From the NCBI GenBank assembly GCA_963726715.1, contig CAVSDF010000013.1, positions 62,001-126,000 on the forward strand: DNA of 64,000 nucleotides. The letters run 5' to 3'. The translations under genes and the position numbers were made by a program. The notes beneath the pieces were generated by a model. The model made no database searches and was not told the origin of the DNA. It was given only the letters and a program-made list of their open reading frames with translations. This stretch comes from CAVSDF01 sp963726715 (lineage in GTDB: Bacteria > Bacteroidota > Rhodothermia > Rhodothermales > BA12). Positions 30,200 through 39,072 of this stretch are shown here, piece by piece. Every line of letters starts with the position of its first letter. The first letter of the stretch is position 1.

Positions 30200-31108
30200 A
30201 TGCGTTCACCGTCCCGCCCTTCCTCGTCGCGCACTGCGGCGGTCTTCGTCGATGTCGACGACCTCGTCTCGGCGCTCGGCGCTCGGCTCTCCGGCGGCAC
30301 GCGGCCCGAGGCGTTCATCGCCGATGCGCTGCGGGCGCTCGCGCCGTTCATCGGACGGTCGTTCGGCGCGCGCGTCGTGTCGTCGCGCGCCTACGGCGAC
30401 TTCGCCACGCTCGACGGGGGCGCCGAGATGATGCGCGGCCTCGCACAGGCGTACGCCGAGCCGGTCTACGCCGCGCCCCGCACCGGCGAGATGTCGCTTG
30501 CGATGGACGCCGCCTGCCTGCTCCGCGAGCGTCCGGATGTCGAGGTGCTCGTCGTCGTCAGCGGCACGCGCGCATACGCGCCCCTCGCCCGCCGCGCCCG
30601 GCAGATGGGCCGCCGCGTGCTCGTGCTCACGACCGAAACGACGCGCGAGCGCGACGATGCAGACGATGTCGTCAGCGTTTTCGACCTCGCTCCCCTCGCC
30701 GAACGGCAGGCCGAACCGCGCGCCCCGCGTGCGCCGCGCGAGGGCATCGACTACCAGACCGTCGAGTCGGCGATGGGGCTGCGCGTGCTCGAGGTCATCG
30801 AGGAATTCTTCGGCCAGTACGACGAGGTCTACCTGACGCCGCTCCTGCGCAAGCTCACCGACGAGATCGGCGCCGACCTCGACCCGAAGGCCATGATCTC
30901 CGATTTGGAGGCCGCAGGCGCCGTTTACCTCGAGAAGCGCCGCGGCTTCCCGCACGACTACACCGTCCTCCTCGTCGACGGCCAGCACCCCGACGTCGTC
31001 CGCGTCCGCGACCTCTTCGAGGATGAGGACGGCGACAACGACACCGCCCCCCTCCGCGTCGCCGCCGATGCGTACGACGACGATGAGGACGACGGCGACG
31101 ACGCCTGA
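30200..31108 (+). CDS. NYN-domain protein with C-terminal extension, between hslV and hslU
   Basis: 302 residues. The N-terminal NYN/PIN-like domain reads TAAVFVDVDDLVSALGARL, ARVVSSRAYGDF, GEMSLAMDAACLLRERPDVEVLVVVSGTRAYAPLARRAR, with acidic residues at the expected metal positions. A linker (about 155-185) leads to a second region, YQTVESAMGLRVLEVIEEFF and LTPLLRKLTDEIGADLDPKAMISDLEAAGAV, which looks like a winged-helix or OST-HTH-type fold. The acidic tail (DDDEDDGDDA) is low complexity. Probably an RNA-binding or RNase protein; the target is unknown. Confidence 0.75.
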   Translation: MRSPSRPSSSRTAAVFVDVDDLVSALGARLSGGTRPEAFIADALRALAPFIGRSFGARVVSSRAYGDFATLDGGAEMMRGLAQAYAEPVYAAPRTGEMSLAMDAACLLRERPDVEVLVVVSGTRAYAPLARRARQMGRRVLVLTTETTRERDDADDVVSVFDLAPLAERQAEPRAPRAPREGIDYQTVESAMGLRVLEVIEEFFGQYDEVYLTPLLRKLTDEIGADLDPKAMISDLEAAGAVYLEKRRGFPHDYTVLLVDGQHPDVVRVRDLFEDEDGDNDTAPLRVAADAYDDDEDDGDDA

Positions 31109-31124
31109 GCGCTCCCCGCGTCTA

Positions 31125-31155
31125 GACCTGACAGGTCTGGGAGACCTGTCAGGTT
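31125..31155. repeat. CCTGTCAGGT-type hairpin element, copy 3
   Basis: GACCTGACAGGTC (31125-31137), loop TGGGA, GACCTGTCAGGTT (31143-31155): a 13-bp stem ending in one G-T pair. Each arm is itself nearly palindromic. It lies between the NYN gene and hslU. Confidence 0.7.
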
Positions 31156-31198
31156 CAACCCTCCGCCCCTCTCCGACCGACCGCTGCCCGAGACTCCG

Positions 31199-32711
31199 AT
31201 GAGCGAGATTCCCCCTCCGACCGATTCCGACGCGCCCGACGCCGCCGCGCCCACCGTGCCCGCCGAGGCGAGTGCCGCCGCGCCCGTGACCGACGCTGCC
31301 GATGTGCTGGCGAGTGCCCTCACGCCGCGGCAGATCGTCGCCGCGCTCGATGCCTACGTCATCGGTCAGAAGGAGGCGAAGAAGTCGGTGGCGATCGCGC
31401 TCCGCAACCGGTGGCGCCGCCAGAACGCGCCGCCCGAGCTGCGCGACGAGATCACGCCCGCCAACATCCTCATGATCGGGCCGACGGGCGTCGGCAAGAC
31501 CGAGATCGCGCGGCGCCTCGCCCGTTTGTCCGGCGCGCCGTTCATCAAGATCGAGGCGACCAAGTTCACCGAAGTCGGCTACGTCGGGCGCGACGTCGAC
31601 TCGATGATCCGCGACCTCGCCGAGCAGGCCGTGCAGATGGTGCGCGCCGAGCAGGAGGCCGCCGTGATCGAGCGCGCGAGCGTCCTCGCCGACGACCGCC
31701 TCCTCGATCTGCTCCTGCCGCCGCCCGCCGCTGCCAAACCGGCCGGGCCCGCCTTCCCGATGTTCGGCGCGAACGGTCCGCAGGGGCCGAGCGACGGCAC
31801 CGAGTCCGCCGCAGTGCCCGAATCCGGCGCCCGCGCGCGGATGCGCGAGCGGTTGCAGAACGGCCAGATGGACGCCCGCGAGGTCGAGATCGAGGTCACA
31901 GGCGGCGCCAACCCGATGATGCAGCTCTTCGGCCCGTCGGGCGTGGAGGAGATGGGCGTCAACCTGCCCGACCTCTTCGGCGGGATGGGCAAGCGTCCGA
32001 AGAAGCGCCGCGTGACCGTCGCCGAGGCGCGCGAGATCCTGAGCAAGGAGGAGGCCGGCGAAGCTCGTCGACCAGGACGCCGTGACGCGCGACGCCCTGC
32101 GCCGCGTCGAGCAGGCGGGCATCGTCTTCATCGACGAGATCGACAAGGTCGCCGCTCGCGGCGGCGGCTCCGGCCCCGACGTGAGCCGCGAGGGCGTGCA
32201 GCGCGACCTGCTGCCGCTCGTCGAGGGATCGACCGTCACGACGAAGCACGGCCCGGTGAAGACCGACCACATCCTCTTCATCGCCTCGGGCGCCTTCCAC
32301 GTGTCGAAGCCGAGCGACCTGATCCCCGAGCTTCAGGGCCGCTTCCCGATCCGCGTCGAGCTGTCGAGCCTGACCGAGGCCGACTTCGTGCAGATCCTGA
32401 CGACGCCGAAAAACGCGCTCCTCAAGCAGTACGCGGCGCTTCTGGCGTCGGAAGGTGTGGAGTTGACCTTCACCGACGGCGCGGTGCGCGAGATTGCGCG
32501 GCTCGCGGCGCACGTCAACGACGAGGTCGAGAACATCGGCGCCCGCCGCCTCCACACGATTCTGACGACGCTCCTCGAAGACGTCCTCTTCGACATCCCC
32601 GGCGAGAACGGCGAGGTCCCACCCGCGTCCATCGAGATCACCGCCGACATCGTGCGCGAGCGCCTGAGCGCCATCGCCACGAACCGCGACCTGAGCCAGT
32701 ACATCCTCTGA
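31199..32711 (+). CDS. hslU: HslU ATPase subunit of the HslUV protease, frame-broken
   Basis: AAA+ unfoldase that feeds substrates to HslV. About 504 residues, longer than the usual 440-460 because of an alanine/proline-rich N-terminal extension of about 40 residues. Motifs: LTPRQIVAALDAYVIGQKEAKK, Walker A GPTGVGKTEIARRLA, I-domain EIEVTGGANPMMQLFGPSG, Walker B GIVFIDEIDKVAAR, RFPIRVEL and the C-terminal YIL that docks into HslV. One frame change near 32055, where one extra G separates EEAG from KLVDQDAVTRDAL. Confidence 0.95.
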
Positions 32712-32784
32712 CGGATGGGGAACGGGTGATTGGGGATGGGAATGCCGGATGCCCGCCGCCTCTTCGGGGCGATGATCCGGGTCC

Positions 32785-32814
32785 CGTAGAGATGCCGCGT
32801 ACGTTGCCTCTACG
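32785..32814. repeat. CTAC-ended intergenic hairpin
   Basis: CGTAGAG (32785-32791) pairs with CTCTACG (32808-32814); the core ATGCCGCGTACGTTGC is only partly palindromic. Confidence 0.5.
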
Positions 32815-32823
32815 GCCAGCGGG

Positions 32824-32831
32824 TATCTTGA
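32824..32831 (+). promoter_or_regulatory. -7-type promoter box (TATCTTGA)
   Basis: TATCTTGA 24 bases before the ATG at 32856. Confidence 0.45.
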
Positions 32832-32855
32832 GGCGCACCCTGTCCTGCGCCGCCG

Positions 32856-33758
32856 ATGCCCGATCCGCTCGCCCTTCGCCCGGCGTCGCCCTACGACGCG
32901 GCGGCGTTCGTGGAGATGGTCGCGCGCGAGGGACGGGGCGCGCTCGTCACGACCGAGGTGCCGGGGGCGCGGCTCGTGGCCCTCGAACGGCGCCTCGGCC
33001 CGTTCGTCGTCTCGCGGGCGCCCCCGCTCGGCTTCTACCACGGCCCGGCGCTCGCCGCGTGGCCGACGGAGGCCGGCTCCACGCGCGGCGGCGGCGACCT
33101 CGGCGCACTCGTCGACGCGATGCAGGCGCGCACGCACGCCTTCGCCCTCTCCTTCGCGCCCGGTGCAGGCGCTGGCGCCGACGTGCTCTGCCCACCGCTC
33201 CCCGACGTCCGTCCGCTCGTGTGGCGCGGCGTCGCATGTGAAGTGCGGTTCACGTACCGGCTTCGGCTCGGCGCCCCGGAGGCCGTCCGCGCGGCCATGC
33301 GGCCCAACGCGCGGCGCACGCTCCCCGCGGACCCGGAGCCGCTCGTCCCGGCCTCACCCGAGGCCCTCGCCGCCGTGGTCGTCGCGGCGTACACGCGCCA
33401 CCGTCGGCATCCACCACTCGGTGAGGCGGCGCTTGCGCGCGTCGCCGCCGGGTGCGTCGATGCGGGCCTCGGACGCGTCGTGCAGGTCGGCGAGGCCCTC
33501 GCGCTGGTGCTCGACGCGGGCGATGGCGCGGCGCCCTGCCTCGCGCTCAACGGCGGCCCGGGACTCCCGCGCCTCGTCTGGGCGCTCTGCGCCGACGCCG
33601 CGCTCGCGGGCCGCGTCCTCGACCTCGTCGGCGCCAACACACCGTCCATCGCCGACGCCAAACGCCGCCTCGGGGCGACGCTCGTGCCGTACGTCCGCGC
33701 GACGTGGCACCGTGCGGGGCTTGCGCGGATGGTGTCGGCGCTCCGTCCGCTCGTCTGA
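32856..33758 (+). CDS. GNAT/FemAB-like acyltransferase candidate
   Basis: 300 residues. Features recall the FemAB/BioF2-like branch of the GNAT fold: a first half with GFYHGPALAAWPTEA and RGGGDLGALVDAMQA, a mid-strand CEVRFTYRLRLGAPEAVRAAMRPNARR, and a second half ending LVGANTPSIADAKRRLGATLVPYVRATW. Such proteins add amino acids or acyl groups to wall or lipid precursors. The next gene, a polysaccharide flippase, begins one base after the stop, so the pair probably acts on the same envelope polymer. The substrate is unknown and the family call is tentative. Confidence 0.5.
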   Translation: MPDPLALRPASPYDAAAFVEMVAREGRGALVTTEVPGARLVALERRLGPFVVSRAPPLGFYHGPALAAWPTEAGSTRGGGDLGALVDAMQARTHAFALSFAPGAGAGADVLCPPLPDVRPLVWRGVACEVRFTYRLRLGAPEAVRAAMRPNARRTLPADPEPLVPASPEALAAVVVAAYTRHRRHPPLGEAALARVAAGCVDAGLGRVVQVGEALALVLDAGDGAAPCLALNGGPGLPRLVWALCADAALAGRVLDLVGANTPSIADAKRRLGATLVPYVRATWHRAGLARMVSALRPLV

Positions 33759-33759
33759 C

Positions 33760-35226
33760 GTGGGCGAGACGACCGACTCAGCACCGGCATCTGACCCCGC
33801 GATGCGGCGGTTCGGGCGTCTGCGGCCGCGTGGGCGGATGGGCGCGGTCGTGGGGATGACGGGCGGAAGTGCGCTCGCGGCGGTCGTCACGCTCGGCGCG
33901 CAGCCGGTTCTGGCGCGTCTGTTCACGCCCGCCGACTTCGGCGTCGCCGAGACCTTCGCCGCGCTCCTCGCGCTCGCTTTCCCCATCGCCTCGCTGCGCT
34001 ACGAAGACGCGCTCGTGCTGCCCGAGAGCGACGACGACGCCCGCGCCGTCTGGCACCTCGCCGCCGCGCTCACCGCCATCGCCGTCGCCCTCGTCGCCCT
34101 CGCGCCCCTCGCCGCGCCGTTCGTCGTGGGGACGGAGAGCGGCGCGGCGCTCGCGCCGTTCCTGTGGCTGCTCGCGCCCGGCCTGTTCGCCCTCCGCGCG
34201 CAGCGCCTCGCCGATGCGTGGCTCGTGCGGCAGCGGCGCTTCGGCAGCATCACCGCCGCCAACGTCGCGCGGGCCGTAGCGACGGGCGCGTGGCGCGTCG
34301 GGGCGGGCGCGCTCGGGCACAGCGGCGGCCTCGTGACGGGCTTCGTCGGTGGAAACGCCCTCGCCGTCGCGGCGCAGGTGCGGCCGCTCGTGCAGACGGG
34401 CCTCTTCGCCGCGCGTCCGTCGCTCACGGCGATGCAGGCGGCGGCGCGGCGCTACCGGCGGTTCGCACTCTTCACGACGCCCTCGACGCTCCTCGCCGCC
34501 CTCAGCGCGCGCCTGCCGCTGCTCGCGCTCGCAGCGATGTTTCCACTCGACGTCGTCGGGCACCTCGGGCGCGTCTTCCTCGCCCTCGCCGTCCCGCTCG
34601 GGTTCGCGGGCGGCGCCCTCTCGCGCGTCCTCACCGCCGACGGCGCCGACGCGCGGCGGACCGGCACGCTCGCGCCGCTCGCCCTCCGCACACACGCGCT
34701 CCACGCGAGCCTCGCCGCGTGGCCGTGCCTCGCGCTCGTCGTGGCCGGTCCGGACGCGTTCGAGGTCGTCTTCGGGCCGCTCTGGCGCGAGGCGGGCCTC
34801 TACGCCCGCGTGGCCGCGCCGTGGGTCGTCCTCGCCGCCCACGCCGCGACACTCTCGCCACTCTTCGACCTCACCGAGCGCCACCGCCGCGACCTCGCCG
34901 CCACGCTCGCGCTCTTCACCGGCACCGCCGCCGCCCTCGCCGCCGCGTTCCTCGTGGGGATGTCGGCCTTCCACACCATCGCGCTCCTCGGCGCTGCCGG
35001 AGCGGTCCTGCGGCTGGGCCACATCGCCGCCCTGCTGCGCGTGGCGCACGTCCGAGCCGCGCCCGCCCTCGCTGCCGTCGCCGCGCCACTCGCCACCGCC
35101 GCGCTCGCGCTCGTGCCCGTCGGGGCCGCCGTCGCGCTGGGTGCGGCGCCGCTCGTCACCGTCGGTGTGCTCGTGGCGTCCGGGCTGGCGTATGCGGCGG
35201 CCGAGGCGCGGCGGTTGCGGGCGTGA
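33760..35226 (+). CDS. Oligosaccharide flippase (Wzx/MATE-like membrane protein)
   Basis: About 488 residues with roughly 12 hydrophobic segments. The opening GMTGGSALAAVVTLGAQPVLARLFTP followed by DFGVAETFAALLALAFPIASLRYEDALVLP is the standard start of polysaccharide flippases. Likely moves a lipid-linked sugar across the cytoplasmic membrane. GTG 33760 follows the previous stop directly and suggests translational coupling; an ATG at 33802 is the alternative. No glycosyltransferase genes accompany it here. Confidence 0.82.
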   Translation: MGETTDSAPASDPAMRRFGRLRPRGRMGAVVGMTGGSALAAVVTLGAQPVLARLFTPADFGVAETFAALLALAFPIASLRYEDALVLPESDDDARAVWHLAAALTAIAVALVALAPLAAPFVVGTESGAALAPFLWLLAPGLFALRAQRLADAWLVRQRRFGSITAANVARAVATGAWRVGAGALGHSGGLVTGFVGGNALAVAAQVRPLVQTGLFAARPSLTAMQAAARRYRRFALFTTPSTLLAALSARLPLLALAAMFPLDVVGHLGRVFLALAVPLGFAGGALSRVLTADGADARRTGTLAPLALRTHALHASLAAWPCLALVVAGPDAFEVVFGPLWREAGLYARVAAPWVVLAAHAATLSPLFDLTERHRRDLAATLALFTGTAAALAAAFLVGMSAFHTIALLGAAGAVLRLGHIAALLRVAHVRAAPALAAVAAPLATAALALVPVGAAVALGAAPLVTVGVLVASGLAYAAAEARRLRA

Positions 35227-35277
35227 CGGGCGGCGTGGGGGTGTGGGCGAGTTGTCGTGCGGTGGCGGCGGAGAGGC

Positions 35278-35301
35278 GGGACGTGCGAGCACGTCCCCTA
35301 C
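35278..35301. repeat. CTAC-ended intergenic hairpin
   Basis: GGGACGTGC (35278-35286), loop GA, GCACGTCCC (35289-35297), then CTAC. Perfect 9-bp stem. Confidence 0.65.
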
Positions 35302-35406
35302 GGATGGTTGGCGGTGCCCCCGAACGACGCGCGGCGGATGCGGGGCGTGCCTGCATCCGCCGCGTCGGGCGTGTCGTGTGCGCGATCCGTCAGAGGACCG
35401 ACTCGG

Positions 35407-35931
35407 TCAGAGGATCGAGCGGAAGGTCGAGGGAAGGCCGCGGTCTTCGGGGCGCGCCTCGGGGACGTCGGGACGGGCGGTGGCGCCGTCGCCGCTCTCG
35501 GCGGCATTCGTCTCGGCACCGATGTGGGCCTCGAAGGCGCGCACGAGGTCGGTGGCGATGGCGCCCGCGCCGCGCCCTTCGATGTGGCGGCGCTCGACGG
35601 CGAAGACCGGCTCGCCATCGACGAGCAGAAACATCGACGGCGACGAAGGCGGGATGCCGTCGAGGAGGTGCCGCGCGGTCGCGGTGGCGTCGAGGTCCTG
35701 ACCGGCGAAGACCGTCACGTAGTGGTCGGGCTGCACGCGCGCCTGCCGGGCGAGCGAGATGGCCGGACGGGCGTTGGCGGCCGCGCAGCCGCAGACCGAG
35801 TTGACGACGAGGAGCGTCGATCCGGGGCGCGCGAACGCGGCCTCGACATCGGCGGCGGTGCGCAGTTCCTCGACGCCGTGGCGGGTGAGTTCCTGCCGCA
35901 TCGGGGCGACGAGGTGTTCGGGGTAGGGCAT
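35407..35931 (-). CDS. BrxA/BrxB-family bacilliredoxin
   Basis: Thioredoxin-fold protein that removes bacillithiol from S-bacillithiolated proteins. 174 residues. The family-specific CGC active site is in LLVVNSVCGCAAANARP (Cys47, Cys49), with HYVTVFAGQDLDATATAR, GIPPSSPSMFLLVDGE and RRHIEGRGAGAI downstream. The first 136 residues match the usual length; the last 35-40 are a low-complexity, probably disordered tail. Works with YpdA (6696-7778) in bacillithiol redox control. The ATG at 35931 begins at the conserved MPYPEHLVAPMRQEL. Confidence 0.92.
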   Translation of the reverse strand: MPYPEHLVAPMRQELTRHGVEELRTAADVEAAFARPGSTLLVVNSVCGCAAANARPAISLARQARVQPDHYVTVFAGQDLDATATARHLLDGIPPSSPSMFLLVDGEPVFAVERRHIEGRGAGAIATDLVRAFEAHIGAETNAAESGDGATARPDVPEARPEDRGLPSTFRSIL

Positions 35932-36020
35932 GGGTGGAGGGGATTGAACGGGAGACCGTCGGCCCAACGCAGCCCCGTCGTGGCGGGTCCGCCCGCGACG
36001 GTGTCACCAGACTGCCGCAG

Positions 36021-36040
36021 GGGACGTGCGCTTACGTCCC
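36021..36040. repeat. CTAC-family hairpin without CTAC edge
   Basis: GGGACGT and ACGTCCC flank GCGCTT; the arms match the copy at 35278. A CCCTTCGTCAGGCTCAGGG-like motif lies at about 36068-36087. Confidence 0.45.
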
Positions 36041-36118
36041 GCCCTCGTCCCGAGCACGCTCTTCGTCACCCTTCGTCAGGCTCAGGGCGGGTGCTCAGGG
36101 ACCGCCTCTCACCATCAC

Positions 36119-36418
36119 TCAACGCGGGAGGTCGCGGAGCCCTGCCGAGAGGTCGTCGCGCGTGACATTCCACGCGACATCGACGGAGGGCTGGACTTGC
36201 TGCTGAAGCGTGTCTAGGCGCTGGCGCAGTTCGGTGCCGAGCTGGTCGATCTGCCGCTCGATGCGCCCGAGCTGCGGCGACACGTCCGGGCGGTGGGCGC
36301 GGAGCCAGTCAGCGGAGGCGCCGGAGGTGCGGCGTCCGTGGTCGGTGGCGAAGACGTAGACCGCCGCGCCGACGGCAACGGCGAGTCCGAGAGCGCTTCC
36401 AATCTGTGAACGATTCAT
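36119..36418 (-). CDS. Small membrane-anchored coiled-coil protein, unknown
   Basis: 99 residues. An N-terminal membrane segment (IGSALGLAVAVGAAVYVFA, about 6-24) is followed by an amphipathic helical region (GRIERQIDQLGTELRQRLDT, then LQQQV) with a heptad-like pattern. It resembles YtxH-type small envelope proteins in layout only. I do not recognise a family. Divergent from the NlpC/P60 gene. Confidence 0.6.
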   Translation of the reverse strand: MNRSQIGSALGLAVAVGAAVYVFATDHGRRTSGASADWLRAHRPDVSPQLGRIERQIDQLGTELRQRLDTLQQQVQPSVDVAWNVTRDDLSAGLRDLPR

Positions 36419-36523
36419 GAAGACGAAGGCTTAAATCCCGCCAGACGGGGCCGATACGGGGGATGTGGGACCGGGTTGCGTAACCGGTTCGGCACAAACG
36501 GGTCGAAAATGTCTCCGTCGTGT

Positions 36524-36531
36524 TATTTTGG
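36524..36531 (+). promoter_or_regulatory. -7-type promoter box (TATTTTGG)
   Basis: TATTTTGG, 79 bases before the NlpC/P60 ATG, in a locally AT-rich patch (GTGTTATTTTGGTGAAG). Confidence 0.5.
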
Positions 36532-36610
36532 TGAAGCGATTGGGTGTTCGGCACACCACCGAACCGGCCCCGTCGCTCTCTTTTTTGCCCCTCCGCAACC
36601 CCCCCACTCC

Positions 36611-37288
36611 ATGCGCCTGTTCCGCCCCGCGCTCCTGGCCTTCGCCCTTGCCCTCGTCCCCACGGTGGCATCTGCGCAGGCCCCGCGCGACGCCGACGAC
36701 GCTCCCGTGCTGCTGGCCCTTGCTCATCTCAACGGCAGCGTCGAAGCGCGCGTCGAAGGGGTGCTCCGCGATATCCAGTCCACATGGGACGCCACCCCCT
36801 ACCGCTACGGCGGCACCACCCGCCGCGGCATCGACTGCTCGGCCCTGATGGTCACCTGGTTCCGTTCCCTCTTCGACCTGGAGTTGCCCCGCACCGCGGC
36901 GGCGCAGAACCGGGTCGGTGAGACCGTCTCGCGCCACGACCTCCGCCCCGGCGACCTCGTCTTCTTCAACACCACCGGACGCGGCGTCTCGCACGTCGGC
37001 GTCTACGTCGGCGGCGGCGAGTTCGCGCACTCGGCCTCGTCGGTCGGCGTCTCCATCGCCTCGCTCTCCGACGAGTACTGGGCACCGCGCTACCGGGGCG
37101 CCAAGCGCGTCCTCGACGCCGGTGCGACGCCCGGACGTGGCAACGCGGCTCCGTCGTTCGACTTCGACCTCGAATCGCTCGACCTCGGCGCCCTCGACCT
37201 CGAAGGGATGGACGACGAGGGCGCCGGTGTGCCGGTCTCCGAGGCCGCCCCTGCGCCCGCTCCCACATCGCGGGCAGCCCACCGCTGA
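36611..37288 (+). CDS. NlpC/P60 family cell-wall hydrolase
   Basis: Secreted cysteine peptidase that cleaves peptide stems of peptidoglycan. 225 residues with a signal peptide (about 1-22, ending VASAQ). The catalytic Cys76 is in YRYGGTTRRGIDCSALM, His128 in GVSHVGVYVGGG, and a third polar residue His140 in EFAHSAS. FRSLFDLELPRTAAAQ and LRPGDLVFF are typical. The last 50 residues are acidic and low complexity. A textbook terminator follows at 37355. Confidence 0.93.
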   Translation: MRLFRPALLAFALALVPTVASAQAPRDADDAPVLLALAHLNGSVEARVEGVLRDIQSTWDATPYRYGGTTRRGIDCSALMVTWFRSLFDLELPRTAAAQNRVGETVSRHDLRPGDLVFFNTTGRGVSHVGVYVGGGEFAHSASSVGVSIASLSDEYWAPRYRGAKRVLDAGATPGRGNAAPSFDFDLESLDLGALDLEGMDDEGAGVPVSEAAPAPAPTSRAAHR

Positions 37289-37354
37289 GCGACCCGCCCG
37301 CGCCTCCGGGATCACGCTTCCGGAGGCGACGTAAGACCGCGTGCTCCCTCGTCT

Positions 37355-37389
37355 CTCGCCACGGCTCCTGCTGTGGCGAGGGTTTTTTT
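37355..37389 (+). terminator. Rho-independent terminator
   Basis: CTCGCCAC (37355-37362) pairs with GTGGCGAG (37373-37380) across a 10-base loop, then GG and seven T (37383-37389). Ends the NlpC/P60 transcript just before greA. The clearest T-run terminator in the window. Confidence 0.9.
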
Positions 37390-37415
37390 ATCCCGCCGCG
37401 TCACGCCTCCCCCGG

Positions 37416-37898
37416 ATGTCACAGAACGTCTACCTCACCGCCGAGGCCTTCGAGAAGCTCAAGGACGACCTCCACTTCATGCGCACCAAGGAGCGCGCGC
37501 GCATCTCCGCCGCCATCGCCGAGGCGCGGGCGCAGGGCGACCTCTCGGAGAACGCCGAGTACGACGCCGCGAAGGACGAGCAGGGCCACCTCGAAGCCCG
37601 CATCGCCAAGATGGAGGAGACCGTCCAGCACGCACGCGTCGTCGACGAGCGGACCATCGACACGTCGAAGGCACGCATCCTCTCGACGGTGACCGTGCGC
37701 AACGACGCGACGGGCAAGGAGCAGCGCTTCACGCTCGTCGCCGCGCAGGAGGCCGACATCGCCGCGGGCAAGATCTCCATCGCCAGCCCCATCGGCAAGA
37801 GCCTCCTCGGCACCGAGATCGGGCAGGTCGTCGAGGTGAAGGTGCCGACGGGCCGCCTCAAATTCGAAGTGATCGCCATCACGCGCGGCGACGCGTGA
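37416..37898 (+). CDS. greA: Transcription elongation factor GreA
   Basis: Rescues backtracked RNA polymerase by stimulating transcript cleavage in the secondary channel. 160 residues, normal size. The N-terminal coiled coil includes YLTAEAFEKLKDDL, AIAEARAQGDLSENAEYDAAK (the acidic tip D-x-x-E-N) and EARIAKMEETV. The C-terminal FKBP-like domain ends SPIGKSLLGTEIGQVVEVKV. ATG 37416 begins at the conserved MSQNVYLT; an upstream in-frame start overlaps the terminator and is rejected. Confidence 0.96.
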   Translation: MSQNVYLTAEAFEKLKDDLHFMRTKERARISAAIAEARAQGDLSENAEYDAAKDEQGHLEARIAKMEETVQHARVVDERTIDTSKARILSTVTVRNDATGKEQRFTLVAAQEADIAAGKISIASPIGKSLLGTEIGQVVEVKVPTGRLKFEVIAITRGDA

Positions 37899-37925
37899 AG
37901 GGTGGGTCGTTGGTTGTTGAGGCTT
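37899..37925. repeat. G/T-rich tract after greA
   Basis: GGTGGGTCGTTGGTTGTTG directly after the stop; same family as 29336 and 61019, without an obvious C/A partner before the next gene. Confidence 0.4.
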
Positions 37926-38059
37926 TGTCGCGGGTTTGGAGCGGTTTCGGGTGATGGTGCCCGCGGCCGATGGGCGGCGACCGCCGCGCCTGAGCTTCTC
38001 GGCAACGACCGGCGTGTCCCCGCGCCGAGCGACGCTTCCTCCCTGACTCCTCCGATTCC

Positions 38060-38929
38060 GTGGCCGCCTCCCGCTCCTCGTCGTCCTCCCCCCGCGGCCC
38101 CGGCCGTCCGGGCGGACGGACGCCGGAGCGCGACGGCACGGGCGGGCGCGGCGCGGCACCGGCGTCTGCGGAGACCCCGGCGCGCGGCAAACGCCCCGCC
38201 AAGACGACGCGCACGCCCGAGCGCCACAGCGTCGGCAAACGCGCCACGCGCTCGCGGCTGCGGCGCGGCGTCGACGGCATCGTGGCGACCGGCGTGGCGG
38301 TCGTGGCGACGTATTTCGGCGTGTGCCTGATGCTGCTCGCCGTCTACGGCGTCGTCTACCCGCCGACGACGGGCGTGATGGTGCAGCGGCGCGTGGAGGC
38401 GTGGGCGAGCGGCGCCGACTACGACCGGCACTACGACCCGGCATCCACCGAGGACGTATCGGTCAACCTGCGCCACGCCGTCGTAGCGGCGGAGGACGGG
38501 CGGTTTTACCTGCACGGCGGCCTCGACCTCGACGCGATGCAGGACGCGCGGCGGCAGGCGGCGCGCACCGGGCGCCCGATGCGCGGGGCGAGCACGATCA
38601 CGCAGCAGCTCGTCAAGAACCTCTTCGCCACGACGCGCCGCTCGGTGGTGCGCAAGGGCGTCGAGGTGCCGCTCACACTCGCCGCCGAGGCGATCCTGTC
38701 GAAGGAGCGCATCCTCGACCTCTACACCAACGTCGTCGAGTTCGGGCCAGGCGTCTACGGCGCCGAGGCCGCCGCCGAGTACCACTACGGGCGGTCGGCG
38801 AAGACGCTCACGCGGAGCCAGTCGGCGACGCTCGCCGCGCTTCTTCCCAACCCGCGCACGCGCACGCCCGCCAACGTCGGCTGGTACCGGCGCCTGATCC
38901 TGCGCCGGATGGGGTCGATGGGGTGGTGA
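38060..38929 (+). CDS. Monofunctional peptidoglycan glycosyltransferase (GT51)
   Basis: Polymerises lipid II into glycan strands. 289 residues. A basic, low-complexity cytoplasmic leader (1-70) and one membrane helix (about 72-98) precede the GT51 domain: VVAAEDGRFYLHGG (catalytic Glu145), RGASTITQQLVKNLF, KERILDLYTNVVEFGPGVYGAE and LAALLPNPRTRTP. No transpeptidase domain follows, so this is an MtgA-like enzyme. GTG start at 38060. Confidence 0.9.
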   Translation: MAASRSSSSSPRGPGRPGGRTPERDGTGGRGAAPASAETPARGKRPAKTTRTPERHSVGKRATRSRLRRGVDGIVATGVAVVATYFGVCLMLLAVYGVVYPPTTGVMVQRRVEAWASGADYDRHYDPASTEDVSVNLRHAVVAAEDGRFYLHGGLDLDAMQDARRQAARTGRPMRGASTITQQLVKNLFATTRRSVVRKGVEVPLTLAAEAILSKERILDLYTNVVEFGPGVYGAEAAAEYHYGRSAKTLTRSQSATLAALLPNPRTRTPANVGWYRRLILRRMGSMGW

Positions 38930-39072
38930 GGGGAGATGGTGGGTTTGTGGGTCGGTGTGGGTGCACGGGATCGACCCGCCCGGTTGCGCCCCCGCCGCCG
39001 CGGAAACGCTCCCCTCCACCACGCCGCCGCGCCGACCTGGCCACATTCCCCGTCGGCGCTCCCACCTTCCCC

